Positions 8,580 to 17,539 of a stretch of 64,000 nt of DNA are shown piece by piece (positions within the stretch are counted from its first letter, which is position 1; every line of letters starts with the position of its first letter). Below the pieces are notes generated by a model. That model searched no databases. It was not told the origin of the DNA and was given only the letters and a program-made list of their open reading frames with translations. The DNA lies in the NCBI GenBank assembly GCA_014385025.1, contig JACRTB010000003.1:1-64000 (forward strand), given 5' to 3'. The translations under genes were made by a program, and so were the position numbers. The stretch is from Yanshouia hominis (GTDB lineage: Bacteria > Bacillota > Clostridia > Oscillospirales > Ruminococcaceae).

Positions 8580-11195
8580 TTGCTATTTCACAGTGAGACA
8601 AAGGAAACCGTTCTGAAGGAACTCTCCTCCAATGGGGAAAGCGGCTTGACAACCGGCCAGGTATCGGAACGGTTCTCCAGGTATGGCCCCAATCGGTTGA
8701 AAGAGAAGAAAAAGAAAACCAACCTACAGCGCTTTTTTGATCAGTTTAAGGATGTTATGATTTTAATTCTGATCGTTGCCGCAGTGATTTCTTTTGTCAT
8801 CGCCTGTATGGGAAATGACCCGATGGAATTTTTTGAGCCGGTGCTGATCCTGCTCATTGTGGTGCTCAACGCCGTCATGGGTATGCTGCAGGAGAGCAAG
8901 GCGGAGAAAGCTCTGGATGCGCTGAAAAATATGTCCGCGCCCCATGCCAGGGTGCTGCGCGACGGAGAAGAACAAATCATCGACGCCTCGGAACTGGTCC
9001 CCGGCGATATCATCCACCTGGAAGCGGGCGACTTCATTCCGGCGGACGCAAGGCTGCTCCACAGCGTCAGCCTGAAAAGCGAAGAATCGGCACTCACCGG
9101 CGAATCGGTACCCTCGGAAAAAGAGGCGGACGATCTGATTGAGCAGAAGGCTTCCCTTGGCGACCGCAGCAACATGGTGTTCTCCGGATGCAGCATTACC
9201 TATGGAACTGCCACCGCCGTAGTCACTGCTACCGGCATGGATACCGAAATGGGCAAGATCGCCAACCTGCTGGATGGAGAAAGCGAAACCCAGACCCCTC
9301 TGCAAAAAAAGCTGGCGCAGCTTGGGAAATATCTGGGCATTGTGGCGCTGGCTGCCTGTGGAATCATCTTTGTGGTCGGCCTTGCCTCCGGTATTCCCGT
9401 ACTGGAAATCTTCATGACCGCGGTTTCGCTGGCGGTTTCTGCGATCCCGGAAGGCCTGCCCGCCATCGTCACCATCGTCCTTTCCATCGGCGTCCAGCGG
9501 ATGGTGAAGAAAAATGCACTCATCCGCCGGTTGCCCGCAGTGGAAACGCTGGGCGGCGCCTCGGTAATCTGTTCGGATAAAACCGGAACTCTGACGCAAA
9601 ACCGGATGACCCTGGTAAAGGCCTGTCTGGATGGATATGCGGATTTTGAAACCATCAGCACCCATAACTCCGACGAAGTAAAACAGCTCCTTCTCTATGG
9701 CACCCTTTGCTGCGACGGGTCGGTGGTATTCCACGGTAACGAGGAGCAGCACATCGGCGACCCCACCGAAACAGCCATTGTCCTTGCCGCCCACAAAAAC
9801 GGGATGCCAAAGGACGATCTGGAGAAGAAGTACCCGCGCCTTGCAGAACTGCCCTTCGATTCCGACCGCAAGCTGATGTCTACTGTTAACCAAATCAACG
9901 GTAAAAAGATTGTCATTGTCAAGGGCGCCTTTGATATGATGGCGGCCCGCTGTATTGCCGGCGATCTGGAAATGGCGCGGAAGGTGACCGAAGAGATGAG
10001 CGCCGATGCGCTTCGCGTTCTTGCCGTCGCTTACAAAGAGATTGATTCCATCCCGGAAACGCTCACCTCAGAAGATGTGGAAAGCGGACTCACCTTTATG
10101 GGATTGGTCGGCATGATCGATCCGCCCCGTCCCGAAGCCAAAGCGGCCGTTGCAACCTGCCGGAGAGCCGGTATCAAGCCGATCATGATCACCGGGGACC
10201 ATGTGGTCACCGCTTCCGCCATTGCAAAGGAGCTTGGTATTCTGGAGACCGGCGACCGGGCCATTACCGGCGCGGAACTGGACGCCATGACCGATTCCCA
10301 GCTGGATGATCAGGTGGAACACATCTCCGTTTATGCCCGTGTTTCGCCGGAAAATAAAATCCGCATCGTCAAGGCATGGCAGCGGAAAGATCAGGTTGTG
10401 TCCATGACCGGCGACGGCGTCAATGACGCACCTGCACTGAAGGCTGCCGACATCGGATGCGCCATGGGAATCACCGGCACCGATGTGGCAAAGGGCGCCG
10501 CAGACATGACCCTCACCGACGATAATTTTGCGACCATTGTGGACGCCGTCCGCGAAGGGCGCGGCATCTACGCCAACATCAAAAAGGTGGTCGGGTTCCT
10601 GCTGGGAACCAATATCGGCGAAGTGATCGCTGTGTTTGTCGCCATGCTCCTTTGGCACAAATCTCCGCTGCTGTCCATGCAGCTTCTCTGGATCAACCTT
10701 GTCACCGACAGCCTGCCCGCCGTTGCCCTGGGTATGGAAGCGGTTGAGCCGGACATCATGGATCGGAACCCCAAGCCGAAAAACGAGGGGATTTTCGCCC
10801 ACGGCCTTGGACTCCGTGTGGTATTGCAGGGATTGATGTTCGCCATTCTTACCCTGATTGGATTTAAGGCCGGCGAGAGTTTTACCGGCACCCTGGCAGG
10901 CGGCCAGACGATGGCGTTCATGACCCTTTCGCTGTCTCAGGTGATTCAGGCGTACAACATGCGCTCCGAACATTCCCTGTTTAAAATCGGCGTATTCACC
11001 AACCACAAACTCAACTGGGCTTGTCTGGCTTCCATACTGCTGGTCGCGCTCGTACTTTTCACCCCGGTTCGAATCGCTTTCGGCCTGGTTGTTCTGCCCG
11101 GGCAGATGTATGCGCTGAGTTTTGGGCTGATTCTGATCCCCGTGCTGGTAATGGAGCTGTCCAAAGCGTTCGGCCTGATCAAACATCAACACTGA
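8580..11195 (+). CDS. Calcium-type P-type ATPase (PacL/SERCA-like)
   Basis: This 871-residue protein is a complete P2A-type cation pump. It has the cation-ATPase N-terminal domain, LTGESVP in the actuator domain, the phosphorylation motif CSDKTGTLTQNRM with Asp near residue 333, and TGDGVNDAPALKAADIG in the hinge. PEGLPA in membrane helix 4 and NLVTDSLPA in helix 6 match the Ca2+-binding residues of SERCA/PMCA-type pumps. It likely exports Ca2+ across the cytoplasmic membrane. The start is a TTG at 8580 with GGGAGG 10 bases upstream. It leads a one-way run of membrane and lipid genes and diverges from the TetR gene. Confidence 0.93.
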   Translation: MLFHSETKETVLKELSSNGESGLTTGQVSERFSRYGPNRLKEKKKKTNLQRFFDQFKDVMILILIVAAVISFVIACMGNDPMEFFEPVLILLIVVLNAVMGMLQESKAEKALDALKNMSAPHARVLRDGEEQIIDASELVPGDIIHLEAGDFIPADARLLHSVSLKSEESALTGESVPSEKEADDLIEQKASLGDRSNMVFSGCSITYGTATAVVTATGMDTEMGKIANLLDGESETQTPLQKKLAQLGKYLGIVALAACGIIFVVGLASGIPVLEIFMTAVSLAVSAIPEGLPAIVTIVLSIGVQRMVKKNALIRRLPAVETLGGASVICSDKTGTLTQNRMTLVKACLDGYADFETISTHNSDEVKQLLLYGTLCCDGSVVFHGNEEQHIGDPTETAIVLAAHKNGMPKDDLEKKYPRLAELPFDSDRKLMSTVNQINGKKIVIVKGAFDMMAARCIAGDLEMARKVTEEMSADALRVLAVAYKEIDSIPETLTSEDVESGLTFMGLVGMIDPPRPEAKAAVATCRRAGIKPIMITGDHVVTASAIAKELGILETGDRAITGAELDAMTDSQLDDQVEHISVYARVSPENKIRIVKAWQRKDQVVSMTGDGVNDAPALKAADIGCAMGITGTDVAKGAADMTLTDDNFATIVDAVREGRGIYANIKKVVGFLLGTNIGEVIAVFVAMLLWHKSPLLSMQLLWINLVTDSLPAVALGMEAVEPDIMDRNPKPKNEGIFAHGLGLRVVLQGLMFAILTLIGFKAGESFTGTLAGGQTMAFMTLSLSQVIQAYNMRSEHSLFKIGVFTNHKLNWACLASILLVALVLFTPVRIAFGLVVLPGQMYALSFGLILIPVLVMELSKAFGLIKHQH

Positions 11196-11243
11196 CGACT
11201 GAAATGACACCCGCACTTTGCGCCCGGTGGGAGGGGAGATCCA

Positions 11244-12353
11244 ATGGAAAAAGAAAAGCTGAAATGGTATCTGCTGCTGATCTCCTTTACCATCGGGCTG
11301 GTGCTGGGTGTTGTGCATTTTGAGGATATCCTGCATGGGATCGGTGTCTTTGCCGGGTTGTTGATGCCCTTGTTCATCGGCATCATACTGGCTTTTGTGC
11401 TGAACCGTCCTTATGAAATCGTTCGCTCCTGGTACTGCAAAACGGGAAAATTAAAGCCGCGCACCTCAAAAATACTCGCCATTGCCACCGTATATATTTT
11501 GGCGTTTGGCGCGGTAGTGTTGCTCATCTGCATGATCGCCCCGGAACTGATACAAAATCTGAAAACTTTTGCGGAAAGCGCAGATGAATACCTGCTGGGA
11601 GCGCAGGATGTACTGAATCAGATGACGGCCGCTTTCGGGCTTCGGCCCATCGATCTCACCAGCCTGATTGAAACGGTCAACCAATATCTTGGCTCTTTCT
11701 CCAATGCAATCGACGATATCCTGTCCCAGCTCATTAAAGTTACATCCAATGTAATCTCCGGCATTGCAACCACCTTTATTTCCATCGCTTTATCTGTCTA
11801 TATCTTGAGCGGCAAAGAACGCCTGATGGCGCAGGTAAAGCGGGCGCTGCGTGTTTACCTGCCCCGGCGCATGAACCGCAGCTTGCGGGAACTTTTTCAG
11901 ATCGTGTCACAGGTGTTCAGCGATTACGTTGCGGGGCAATGCAGGGAAGCGATCATTTTAGGTTCCTTATGTTTTGTTGGAATGATGATTCTGCGCCTTG
12001 ATTATGCCGGCCTCATCAGTGTGATCATCGCTGTGACGGCATTGGTCCCCATCGTGGGAGCCTATCTTGGCGGTACGGTAGCGGTAATTTTGCTGCTGTT
12101 TGTTTCCCCGGGCAAGGCATTTGTGTTTTTGATCTTCCTGATTCTATTGCAGCAGGTGGAAGGCAACGTGATCTATCCTCGGGTCGTTGGCCGAAAAATT
12201 GGCCTGCCCGGCATGTGGGTGTTATTAAGCATCAGCGTATGGGGCGGATTGTTTGGTATATGGGGTATGCTGTTTGGCGTTCCCATCACCACGATCCTGT
12301 ATCAACTGCTGAAAAGGGATATTCGCAAGCGGGAGAGTACGGAATCGCAATAA
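11244..12353 (+). CDS. AI-2E family (UPF0118) membrane permease
   Basis: This 369-residue protein has the hydrophobic layout of the AI-2E transporter family: paired helices at the N-terminus (LLLISFTIGLVLGVVHF, then LLMPLFIGIILAFVLNRPYE), a long soluble loop, and a C-terminal bundle with GxYLGG (GAYLGGTVAV) and EGNVIYPRVVGRKIGLPGMW, a family hallmark. Members have been linked to autoinducer-2 export or Na+/H+ exchange, so the substrate here is open. GGGAGGGGAG lies just before the ATG. It is 48 bases downstream of the ATPase and presumably cotranscribed. Confidence 0.88.
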   Translation: MEKEKLKWYLLLISFTIGLVLGVVHFEDILHGIGVFAGLLMPLFIGIILAFVLNRPYEIVRSWYCKTGKLKPRTSKILAIATVYILAFGAVVLLICMIAPELIQNLKTFAESADEYLLGAQDVLNQMTAAFGLRPIDLTSLIETVNQYLGSFSNAIDDILSQLIKVTSNVISGIATTFISIALSVYILSGKERLMAQVKRALRVYLPRRMNRSLRELFQIVSQVFSDYVAGQCREAIILGSLCFVGMMILRLDYAGLISVIIAVTALVPIVGAYLGGTVAVILLLFVSPGKAFVFLIFLILLQQVEGNVIYPRVVGRKIGLPGMWVLLSISVWGGLFGIWGMLFGVPITTILYQLLKRDIRKRESTESQ

Positions 12354-12408
12354 GTCAGTGTTACAAAATCGCCTGCGATCGTTTGACCGTCTTTTTAAGG
12401 GGCCGGAT

Positions 12409-13119
12409 ATGATGAAATCTCCTAAAGTGAAAAAACTGCTTGCGGTGCTGCGCTTTTTGCCGTTGGCGCTCTGCGTCACGGCTATCCTGCTCTACTTTTT
12501 ATACGGAAGAAATATAGACGCAGAGATGATTTTGCAGTATGTGCCCGCAAGTCCGTGGCTCGCCGCAGCATTTTTGCTGTTCTTATACGCGATGAAAGGT
12601 TTAACCGTCTTTTTTCCAATGATCGTCCTGCAAATTGCCGGAGGTGTTTTGTTTCCTCCCATAACGGCTATATTGGTCAATCTTTTGGGCGCGGCCATAG
12701 AGATGTCGGTCCCTTATGGGATCGGGAAACTGACTGGGAGCGCCTCCATAGAACAAATCTCCAAAAAACATCCGAAACTGGTCAATATGATCGAACAGCA
12801 GCAGCGCAATCGGATTTTTCTGTCTTTTTTCCTCCGAATCGTCTCCTGCCTGCCCGGCGATGCGGTCAGCATGTATTTGGGAGCTATTCAAATTCCCTTT
12901 TCCAAGTATTTGATCGGAAGCATTTTAGGTGCGTTTCCCGGCGTCATCACCGCCACCTTGATCGGCGCCAGCATTTCAGACCCGGCTTCCCCAATGTTTT
13001 GGTTTTCTATCGGCTTAACGATCACGCTGTCTGCAACTTCCATGTGCATCTATATTTTTTACCAGCGAAAAAAGGGCGCTGGGATTTTTAAGCACAGCGA
13101 TACTGGTTCACAGCTGTGA
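12409..13119 (+). CDS. VTT/DedA-type (TVP38/TMEM64) membrane protein
   Basis: This 236-residue protein has about six membrane segments and a central VTT-domain signature: GGVLFPPITAILVNLLGA, then PYGIGKLTG, and later FFLRIVSCLPGDAVSMYLGA and GAFPGVITATLIG. VTT/DedA proteins are scramblase or lipid-carrier-like proteins implicated in lipid recycling and membrane potential. The start is the ATG at 12409, following an AAGGGGCCGG run. It lies between the permease and a cardiolipin synthase gene, which supports a role in membrane lipid handling. Confidence 0.85.
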   Translation: MMKSPKVKKLLAVLRFLPLALCVTAILLYFLYGRNIDAEMILQYVPASPWLAAAFLLFLYAMKGLTVFFPMIVLQIAGGVLFPPITAILVNLLGAAIEMSVPYGIGKLTGSASIEQISKKHPKLVNMIEQQQRNRIFLSFFLRIVSCLPGDAVSMYLGAIQIPFSKYLIGSILGAFPGVITATLIGASISDPASPMFWFSIGLTITLSATSMCIYIFYQRKKGAGIFKHSDTGSQL

Positions 13120-13192
13120 CAATGTATGCGGGCGCCTTCTCCGGTCATTCAAAAACCGGGATGATTTTATCGAGAAAGGGCAGATCTCTCCC

Positions 13193-14728
13193 ATGGGACA
13201 GAAATGGTTTCGTATCCTCTTTCGCAGGCGCATTTTAGTAGTCCTCCTTCTATTGCTGCAAGCCTGGTTACTCGTTCATATTATCAATAATGGAAGTCAG
13301 GCCTCCGTTCTATTCGGTTGGATTTTAACAGCCATCAGTTTTTGTGTGGTACTGGGCATCATTTCTAAAAAGGACAAAGGCGCGTTCAAATTGATGTGGG
13401 TATTTCAGATTCTGCTTTTCCCTGTGTTTGGCGGATTGTTCTACCTGCTCTTTACATTTCAGTCATCCACAAAAAGATTCAGCAAAAGGGTGGCGTCCAC
13501 CGAGTATAAAGCCAAAAAGCTTTTATCCATGCCCGGGGACGGATACGACGATGCTTGTGCATCCATTCCACAGTACCTCCCGCAAATTCGGTATCTGCAA
13601 AAATTTGCCGGGTTTCCAATCTATACAGCCAGCACCACCAAGTTTTTATCACCCGGCGAGGTCAAATTTGAGCAACTGCTTCAGGAGTTGGAAAAAGCAG
13701 AAAAGTATATCTTTATGGAATACTTTATCGTTCAGGAAGGCTTTATGTGGAATACCATTTTAGAAGTTTTAAAACGTAAGGCGTCGCAGGGGGTTAAGAT
13801 CCGCCTGATGTACGATGATATGGGGTGCTTTTTCCTGCTGCCAAAGGACTACCCCAAGCAGCTTGAAGAATTTGGAATCGAATGTGTGATCTTTAATCCG
13901 TTTAAACCGCTGCTCACTACCATACAGAACAACCGGGATCACAGAAAAATTGCGGTGATCGACGGAAAGGTGGCCTTTACCGGCGGAATCAATCTTGCTG
14001 ACGAATACATCAATCAAATTGAAAAACACGGACACTGGAAAGACGCATCCATCATGGTGGAGGGAAAGGCCGCATGGAGCTTCACCCTGATGTTCCTGCA
14101 GATGTGGGAACTGAGTACGGGAGCAGATGAGGATTACTCTGCCTATTATCCCTGGAAAGACACCCCTTGCCTCACACAGTCCGATGGGTTTGTGCAGCCT
14201 TACGCCGACAGCCCGATGGATAAAGAGAACGTTGGCGAGCATGTATACCTGCAGATCATCAACAACGCAAAAAAATATGTTTATATCAATACACCCTATC
14301 TGATTATAGATGACAGCATGGTATCCGCGCTTGCTCTATCTGCAAAAAGCGGTGTGGATGTTCGGATTGTAACCCCTCACCGCTGGGATAAATGGCTCGT
14401 GCATATGACCACCCGTTCCTATTATCGCGAGCTTATCCATGCGGGCGTTAAAATTTACGAATATTCCAGAGGTTTTATTCACTCTAAAACCTTTGTCTCG
14501 GATGACCGGACAGCTACCGTGGGTACAACCAACCTGGATTTCCGCAGTTTATATCTGCACTTTGAGTGCGGTGCCTGGATGTGCGACAGCACGGCAGTGA
14601 TGGAAGTAAAAGAAGATTTTTTGAACACATTAAAAGTCTGCCAGCAAATCACCGCAGAAGATTGTGCCGTGCGTTTTCCTATGCGGCTGTTCCAAGATGT
14701 TTTGCGCATTTTTGCACCGTTGATGTGA
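13193..14728 (+). CDS. cls: Cardiolipin synthase, phospholipase D type
   Basis: This 511-residue enzyme joins two phosphatidylglycerol molecules to give cardiolipin and glycerol. It has two or three N-terminal membrane segments (VVLLLLLQAWLLVHI; VLFGWILTAISFCVVLG), then two HKD motifs: HRKIAVIDGKVAFTGG near residue 249 and HSKTFVSDDRTATVGTTNLD near 429. Both histidine, lysine and aspartate sets are intact. The length is normal for bacterial Cls. The ATG at 13193 has only a distant AAAGGG, so translation may be weak. It is fourth in the ATPase operon. Confidence 0.93.
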   Translation: MGQKWFRILFRRRILVVLLLLLQAWLLVHIINNGSQASVLFGWILTAISFCVVLGIISKKDKGAFKLMWVFQILLFPVFGGLFYLLFTFQSSTKRFSKRVASTEYKAKKLLSMPGDGYDDACASIPQYLPQIRYLQKFAGFPIYTASTTKFLSPGEVKFEQLLQELEKAEKYIFMEYFIVQEGFMWNTILEVLKRKASQGVKIRLMYDDMGCFFLLPKDYPKQLEEFGIECVIFNPFKPLLTTIQNNRDHRKIAVIDGKVAFTGGINLADEYINQIEKHGHWKDASIMVEGKAAWSFTLMFLQMWELSTGADEDYSAYYPWKDTPCLTQSDGFVQPYADSPMDKENVGEHVYLQIINNAKKYVYINTPYLIIDDSMVSALALSAKSGVDVRIVTPHRWDKWLVHMTTRSYYRELIHAGVKIYEYSRGFIHSKTFVSDDRTATVGTTNLDFRSLYLHFECGAWMCDSTAVMEVKEDFLNTLKVCQQITAEDCAVRFPMRLFQDVLRIFAPLM

Positions 14729-14822
14729 AATCAACCTACACTGTTTTTGCTATTGCTACTGCTTACTCTTAAAGCGGGAAATTCAAGTTGGCCTACGAAT
14801 GGAGGGATAGGCAGGCATAACG

Positions 14823-15158
14823 ATGTACCACGACCAATACTTATTTTCCGATGAAATTTATACGCTGGTGGGAGAAAATATCCGAACCATTCGCCAAAGT
14901 ATGGGAATCAAGCAAACTGCGCTTTCTATTCAGGCGGATATCGATCAAAAGCAGCTCTCCTTGATTGAAAATGGGAAAGCACGTCCCAGATTATCCGTTT
15001 ATCTTCGCATTGCCAACGCCCTGCAAGTGTCGATGAATCAACTTTTGGCAGGAGCAAACACGCTGAGACAAGAGCAAGTGAGGCGCTGGGATCCGGAGAC
15101 TGTGGAGCAAGCAAAAGACATATTGCTGCAGCTGCTTGCTTTGTTTAATACGAAGTAA
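14823..15158 (+). CDS. XRE-family helix-turn-helix regulator
   Basis: This 111-residue protein has a lambda-Cro type domain: VGENIRTIRQSMGIKQTALS, then DQKQLSLIENGKARPRLSVY, then LRIANALQVSMNQLL. The C-terminal tail is helical and short. It is last in the ATPase/permease/VTT/Cls run, separated from Cls by 94 bases. Its target is unknown; it could act on this operon or on the candidate structured RNA immediately downstream. Confidence 0.85.
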   Translation: MYHDQYLFSDEIYTLVGENIRTIRQSMGIKQTALSIQADIDQKQLSLIENGKARPRLSVYLRIANALQVSMNQLLAGANTLRQEQVRRWDPETVEQAKDILLQLLALFNTK

Positions 15159-15199
15159 GCACTTTTATAGCGAAAGCATTTCAACATGCAAAGAATCCG

Positions 15200-15842
15200 A
15201 AAAACACTTTTTAATCCCCTGAAGGTGGACTGTTGCCGTTGTGCAGCAGCCTACCTCTATTTTTTGGCCTTTTTTCATTGGAGACTTCAAAAACGCCCTC
15301 TCTCAGGGCTGGTTATTGAAGGGTTTTTCATAGCCTTTCTTTCCACCTTGAAAAACAGCGGCTCTCCCGCCGTTCATATCCAGTATCTGTGCTGTTTTCC
15401 CGCTGCCGCCCGATCAAACGGGCAAGCGACATGGGTGCAGGCGCCAGGAATGCCTGTCCGGTCCTGTGCCGGATGAATGCGAGGGACCTCTTTTGAGGTG
15501 AAGCAAAGGCAGGAGCAATCCACTGCGACCCTAAATCACCTGTTGGCCGGGTGATTCGCCATGACCGGCAGCGGCCCAAAACCGTCATAGCGCTCCCTGA
15601 CCGGGGGAATACTGCGAGCTTTGCTTTGTGCGGGCCGGTGGTATTATGACGCCTCTGCCAAAGGTGTGGCCGGATACTCCCGCATCGGGGGTGAGCCGAG
15701 GGCCGGCCCTGCTGGTCCGAGAATACGATGCAATCTCTCGCAACAGATATGTGTCCCACGAAAAACAGCCGCCCCTCATTGCCTGCATCTCCGGTAAGTC
15801 GGAGAAACGGCTCTGTGTCCAGGCGGCTGAATAAATTTTTGA
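15200..15842 (+). ncRNA. Candidate large structured RNA (about 640 nt), class not identified
   Basis: No convincing protein is encoded here, but the plus strand is packed with hairpins in order. Examples are a 12-bp stem at 15224-15255; CTTCA/TGAAG enclosing GCCCT/AGGGC (15285-15321); GTTTTTCA/TGAAAAAC (15323-15356); CCCG/CGGG; TCCGG/CCGGA; ACCTC-tttt-GAGGT (15486-15499); AATCACC/GGTGATT (15534-15556). The last is a closing helix CAGCCGCC/GGCGGCTG (15766-15829) around CTCCG/CGGAG, followed by AATAAATTTTT. That final helix plus T-run looks like a terminator and sets the strand. Size and density recall large ornate bacterial RNAs such as ROOL, GOLLD or OLE, but I recognise no signature of those or of RNase P, tmRNA or group I/II introns. 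Both ends are estimates. Confidence 0.45.
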
Positions 15843-15945
15843 TTTTCTTCAAAATTTACAAACAGTTCATAATTTCCACACTACATATATGGGTGAAGGG
15901 GAGAAATGAACCTTTTCAAGAAATTTAATTTTGGAGGAACCGCAC

Positions 15946-16626
15946 ATGAAAAGATCGCTAAAAAGAACAATGGCAGTCATCACAGCCCTTTGCTGCAGCC
16001 TGGCCGGCGAGACGATGGCCTACGCTGCGGAGGGCGACAGCGAGTGGGGCGTGATCCCGGATGGGTATGTCCTGTTCGTGCCCTCGGTCCAGTCCACGGT
16101 GATTGCAGAAACTGCGCCGGGCAGCGATCGGGAGACGCAAAAAACGCCGCCTGCTTCCCAACCGGACAAGCTGCCGGAGGGCTCGGATTCTTCGGAAAAC
16201 ATCCAGTCCCAGCCCGGACATGAGACTGTGGAAAGCGGCTGCGCGTACACTCTGGAGGAGTTCGCCGCCGCCCATCTTGCCGAGATCAACCGTGTTCGGG
16301 AGGAGAATGGGCTGCCGGCCCTAGTGGCCGACCCCACCCTGACCGAGATGGCGCAGGAACGGATCGAGGAATACCGCTGGGGCCACAAACGCGGGGACGG
16401 TTCCGAGTGGTACACCATCTTTGAGGAATACGAGACCAGCCTGCGGGCCGCCGGTGAAAACTGGATCGGCTCGGGCAACAACCCCTATTCCCAGATCGAG
16501 GCCCTCATGCGCTCGGACGGCCACCGCGCCAATATCTTCAATGAGGACGCTGTGTATATGGGTATCGGCGTCCAGTGGAACGACGAAAAGACCGCCATCT
16601 CCGTTGTCCAGCTGTTCGCCAAATAA
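15946..16626 (+). CDS. Secreted CAP/SCP-domain protein
   Basis: This 226-residue protein begins with a signal peptide (MKRSLKRTMAVITALCCSLA, then an AYAAE cleavage region). A low-complexity Pro/Ser/Glu linker to about residue 95 follows. The C-terminal CAP fold has FAAAHLAEINRVREENGLPA, MAQERIEEYRWGHKRGDGSE, AGENWIGSGN and GHRANIFNEDAVYMGIGV. CAP proteins are extracellular and often bind sterols, lipids or the cell wall; bacterial ones are mostly uncharacterised. GGAGG sits 8 bases before the ATG. It follows the candidate structured RNA and ends at a strong terminator. Confidence 0.9.
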   Translation: MKRSLKRTMAVITALCCSLAGETMAYAAEGDSEWGVIPDGYVLFVPSVQSTVIAETAPGSDRETQKTPPASQPDKLPEGSDSSENIQSQPGHETVESGCAYTLEEFAAAHLAEINRVREENGLPALVADPTLTEMAQERIEEYRWGHKRGDGSEWYTIFEEYETSLRAAGENWIGSGNNPYSQIEALMRSDGHRANIFNEDAVYMGIGVQWNDEKTAISVVQLFAK

Positions 16627-16634
16627 AAACTCTC

Positions 16635-16663
16635 AAAAGCCGCTGACCAGCAGCGGCTTTTTT
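16635..16663 (+). terminator. Terminator of the CAP-domain gene
   Basis: AAAAGCCGCTG and CAGCGGCTTTTTT form an 11-bp stem with a 5-base loop and T-run, 9 bases after the stop codon. Confidence 0.93.
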
Positions 16664-17047
16664 GCGCCCTATTTTAAAGCGATCCAAAATGTGACCAATG
16701 CGCTGGCCTCACTTGCCATGTGGGGGGACAGCCCCCGACTGCATCATCTCGCTGGATGTTCTGGCTCCCGGCGACCGGGATTTTGCCGAAATCCGCGTGA
16801 TGACCATGGAGAAGTTCCAGGCATTTGTCATGTCCGAAAAAATCGTGTTTCAGGCGGAGGGAAAATCGCAAAAAAAGAAGCGCAAAAAATCCAGAAATTT
16901 TGCGATGCTGTTTTTTGCGATGCCGGACACCCTTCAAAGCCGCATGGATACAGGCTTTTTTGCTTTTACAGATGCGAAAAATCAACGAGATGTAAGAAGC
17001 CCTCACGCAAAATGAGGGCTTCTTACATCTCAAAGGGGAAATCACCA
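16664..17047. other. Gene-poor junction with remnant coding sequence
   Basis: Between the CAP terminator and the next start there is no gene with a ribosome site. A short plus-strand open stretch (about 16745-16870) reads like coding sequence (LDVLAPGDRDFAEIRVMTME) but has no credible start and fades into Lys-rich sequence. It may be the tail of a deleted element gene. The block ends in a perfect 19-bp hairpin listed separately. Confidence 0.3.
16987..17031. repeat. Perfect 19-bp inverted repeat (long hairpin)
   Basis: GAGATGTAAGAAGCCCTCA (16987-17005) and its exact complement (17013-17031) flank the 7-base loop CGCAAAA. There is no T-run, so a simple intrinsic terminator is less likely than a protected boundary, a strong attenuator or a leftover insulator. 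It ends 17 bases before the next start codon, so it could hide the ribosome site AAAGGGGAAA of that gene. Confidence 0.85.
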
Positions 17048-17539
17048 ATGAACCATTTTTCGGACGTCCATACTGCCATTTTGCAGCTTCTAGCCGAGTG
17101 CGGACGGGTGTCCCAATCCGCGCGAGGTCTGACTGGTTACAGCTACACCTACTGTACCCGGTCCCTCAAGCTGCTGCTGGATCAGCAGTACATCCGCAAA
17201 CAGGGCGAGAGCCGGACAAAGTCCTCTACCCTCCTCTCCACAAAGGGCCGGAATCACCTGGCCGCCTTGAATGCCTGCCGATTCCGGGCTGAGGTGATGG
17301 AGCAGCTGAGGCGACTTACCCGCAATCCCGATGACCGAGTAGCGCTGCGGGGTGCTGATGACCCCATCCTTTCTCTTTCGACTCTATCACAGCCAGGATA
17401 TGGCGATAAAACTCCACCCATTGGGATCGGAAAACGTTGGAGAGCAGATCAAAATGCTGTATCAGCGGTTGGAAAATGCACTGTCAGACCTTTAATCTTA
17501 CGGCAGACAATCTATTACTGTTTATGGAAGGAGCGTATT
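17048..17539 (+). pseudogene. Truncated winged-helix protein fused in frame to the xis leader
   Basis: From the ATG at 17048 the first 95 residues look like a real winged-helix protein (HTAILQLLAECGRVSQSARG, YSYTYCTRSLKLLLDQQYIR, STLLSTKGRNHLAAL), similar in style to replication-relaxation or element-control proteins. After about base 17370 the translation turns into low-quality sequence. It runs without a stop straight into the excisionase gene at 17540. I infer that a longer gene lost its C-terminus by deletion, joining it to the Xis/Int module. AAAGGGGAAA precedes the ATG. Confidence 0.45.

Noticed and set aside
15200..15842. Assigning the structured region to ROOL, OLE, GOLLD, RNase P, tmRNA or a group II intron
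   Set aside because: I looked for the conserved words of RNase P (GAGGAAAGTCC), the group II domain 5 hairpin and intron-encoded proteins and found none. For the ornate classes I cannot run the covariance models needed.
15328..15852. A 174-codon minus-strand open frame across the gene-free region
   Set aside because: No ribosome site, Arg/Ser-rich unstructured translation, and it lies over many nested hairpins. I treat it as a shadow of a structured RNA.
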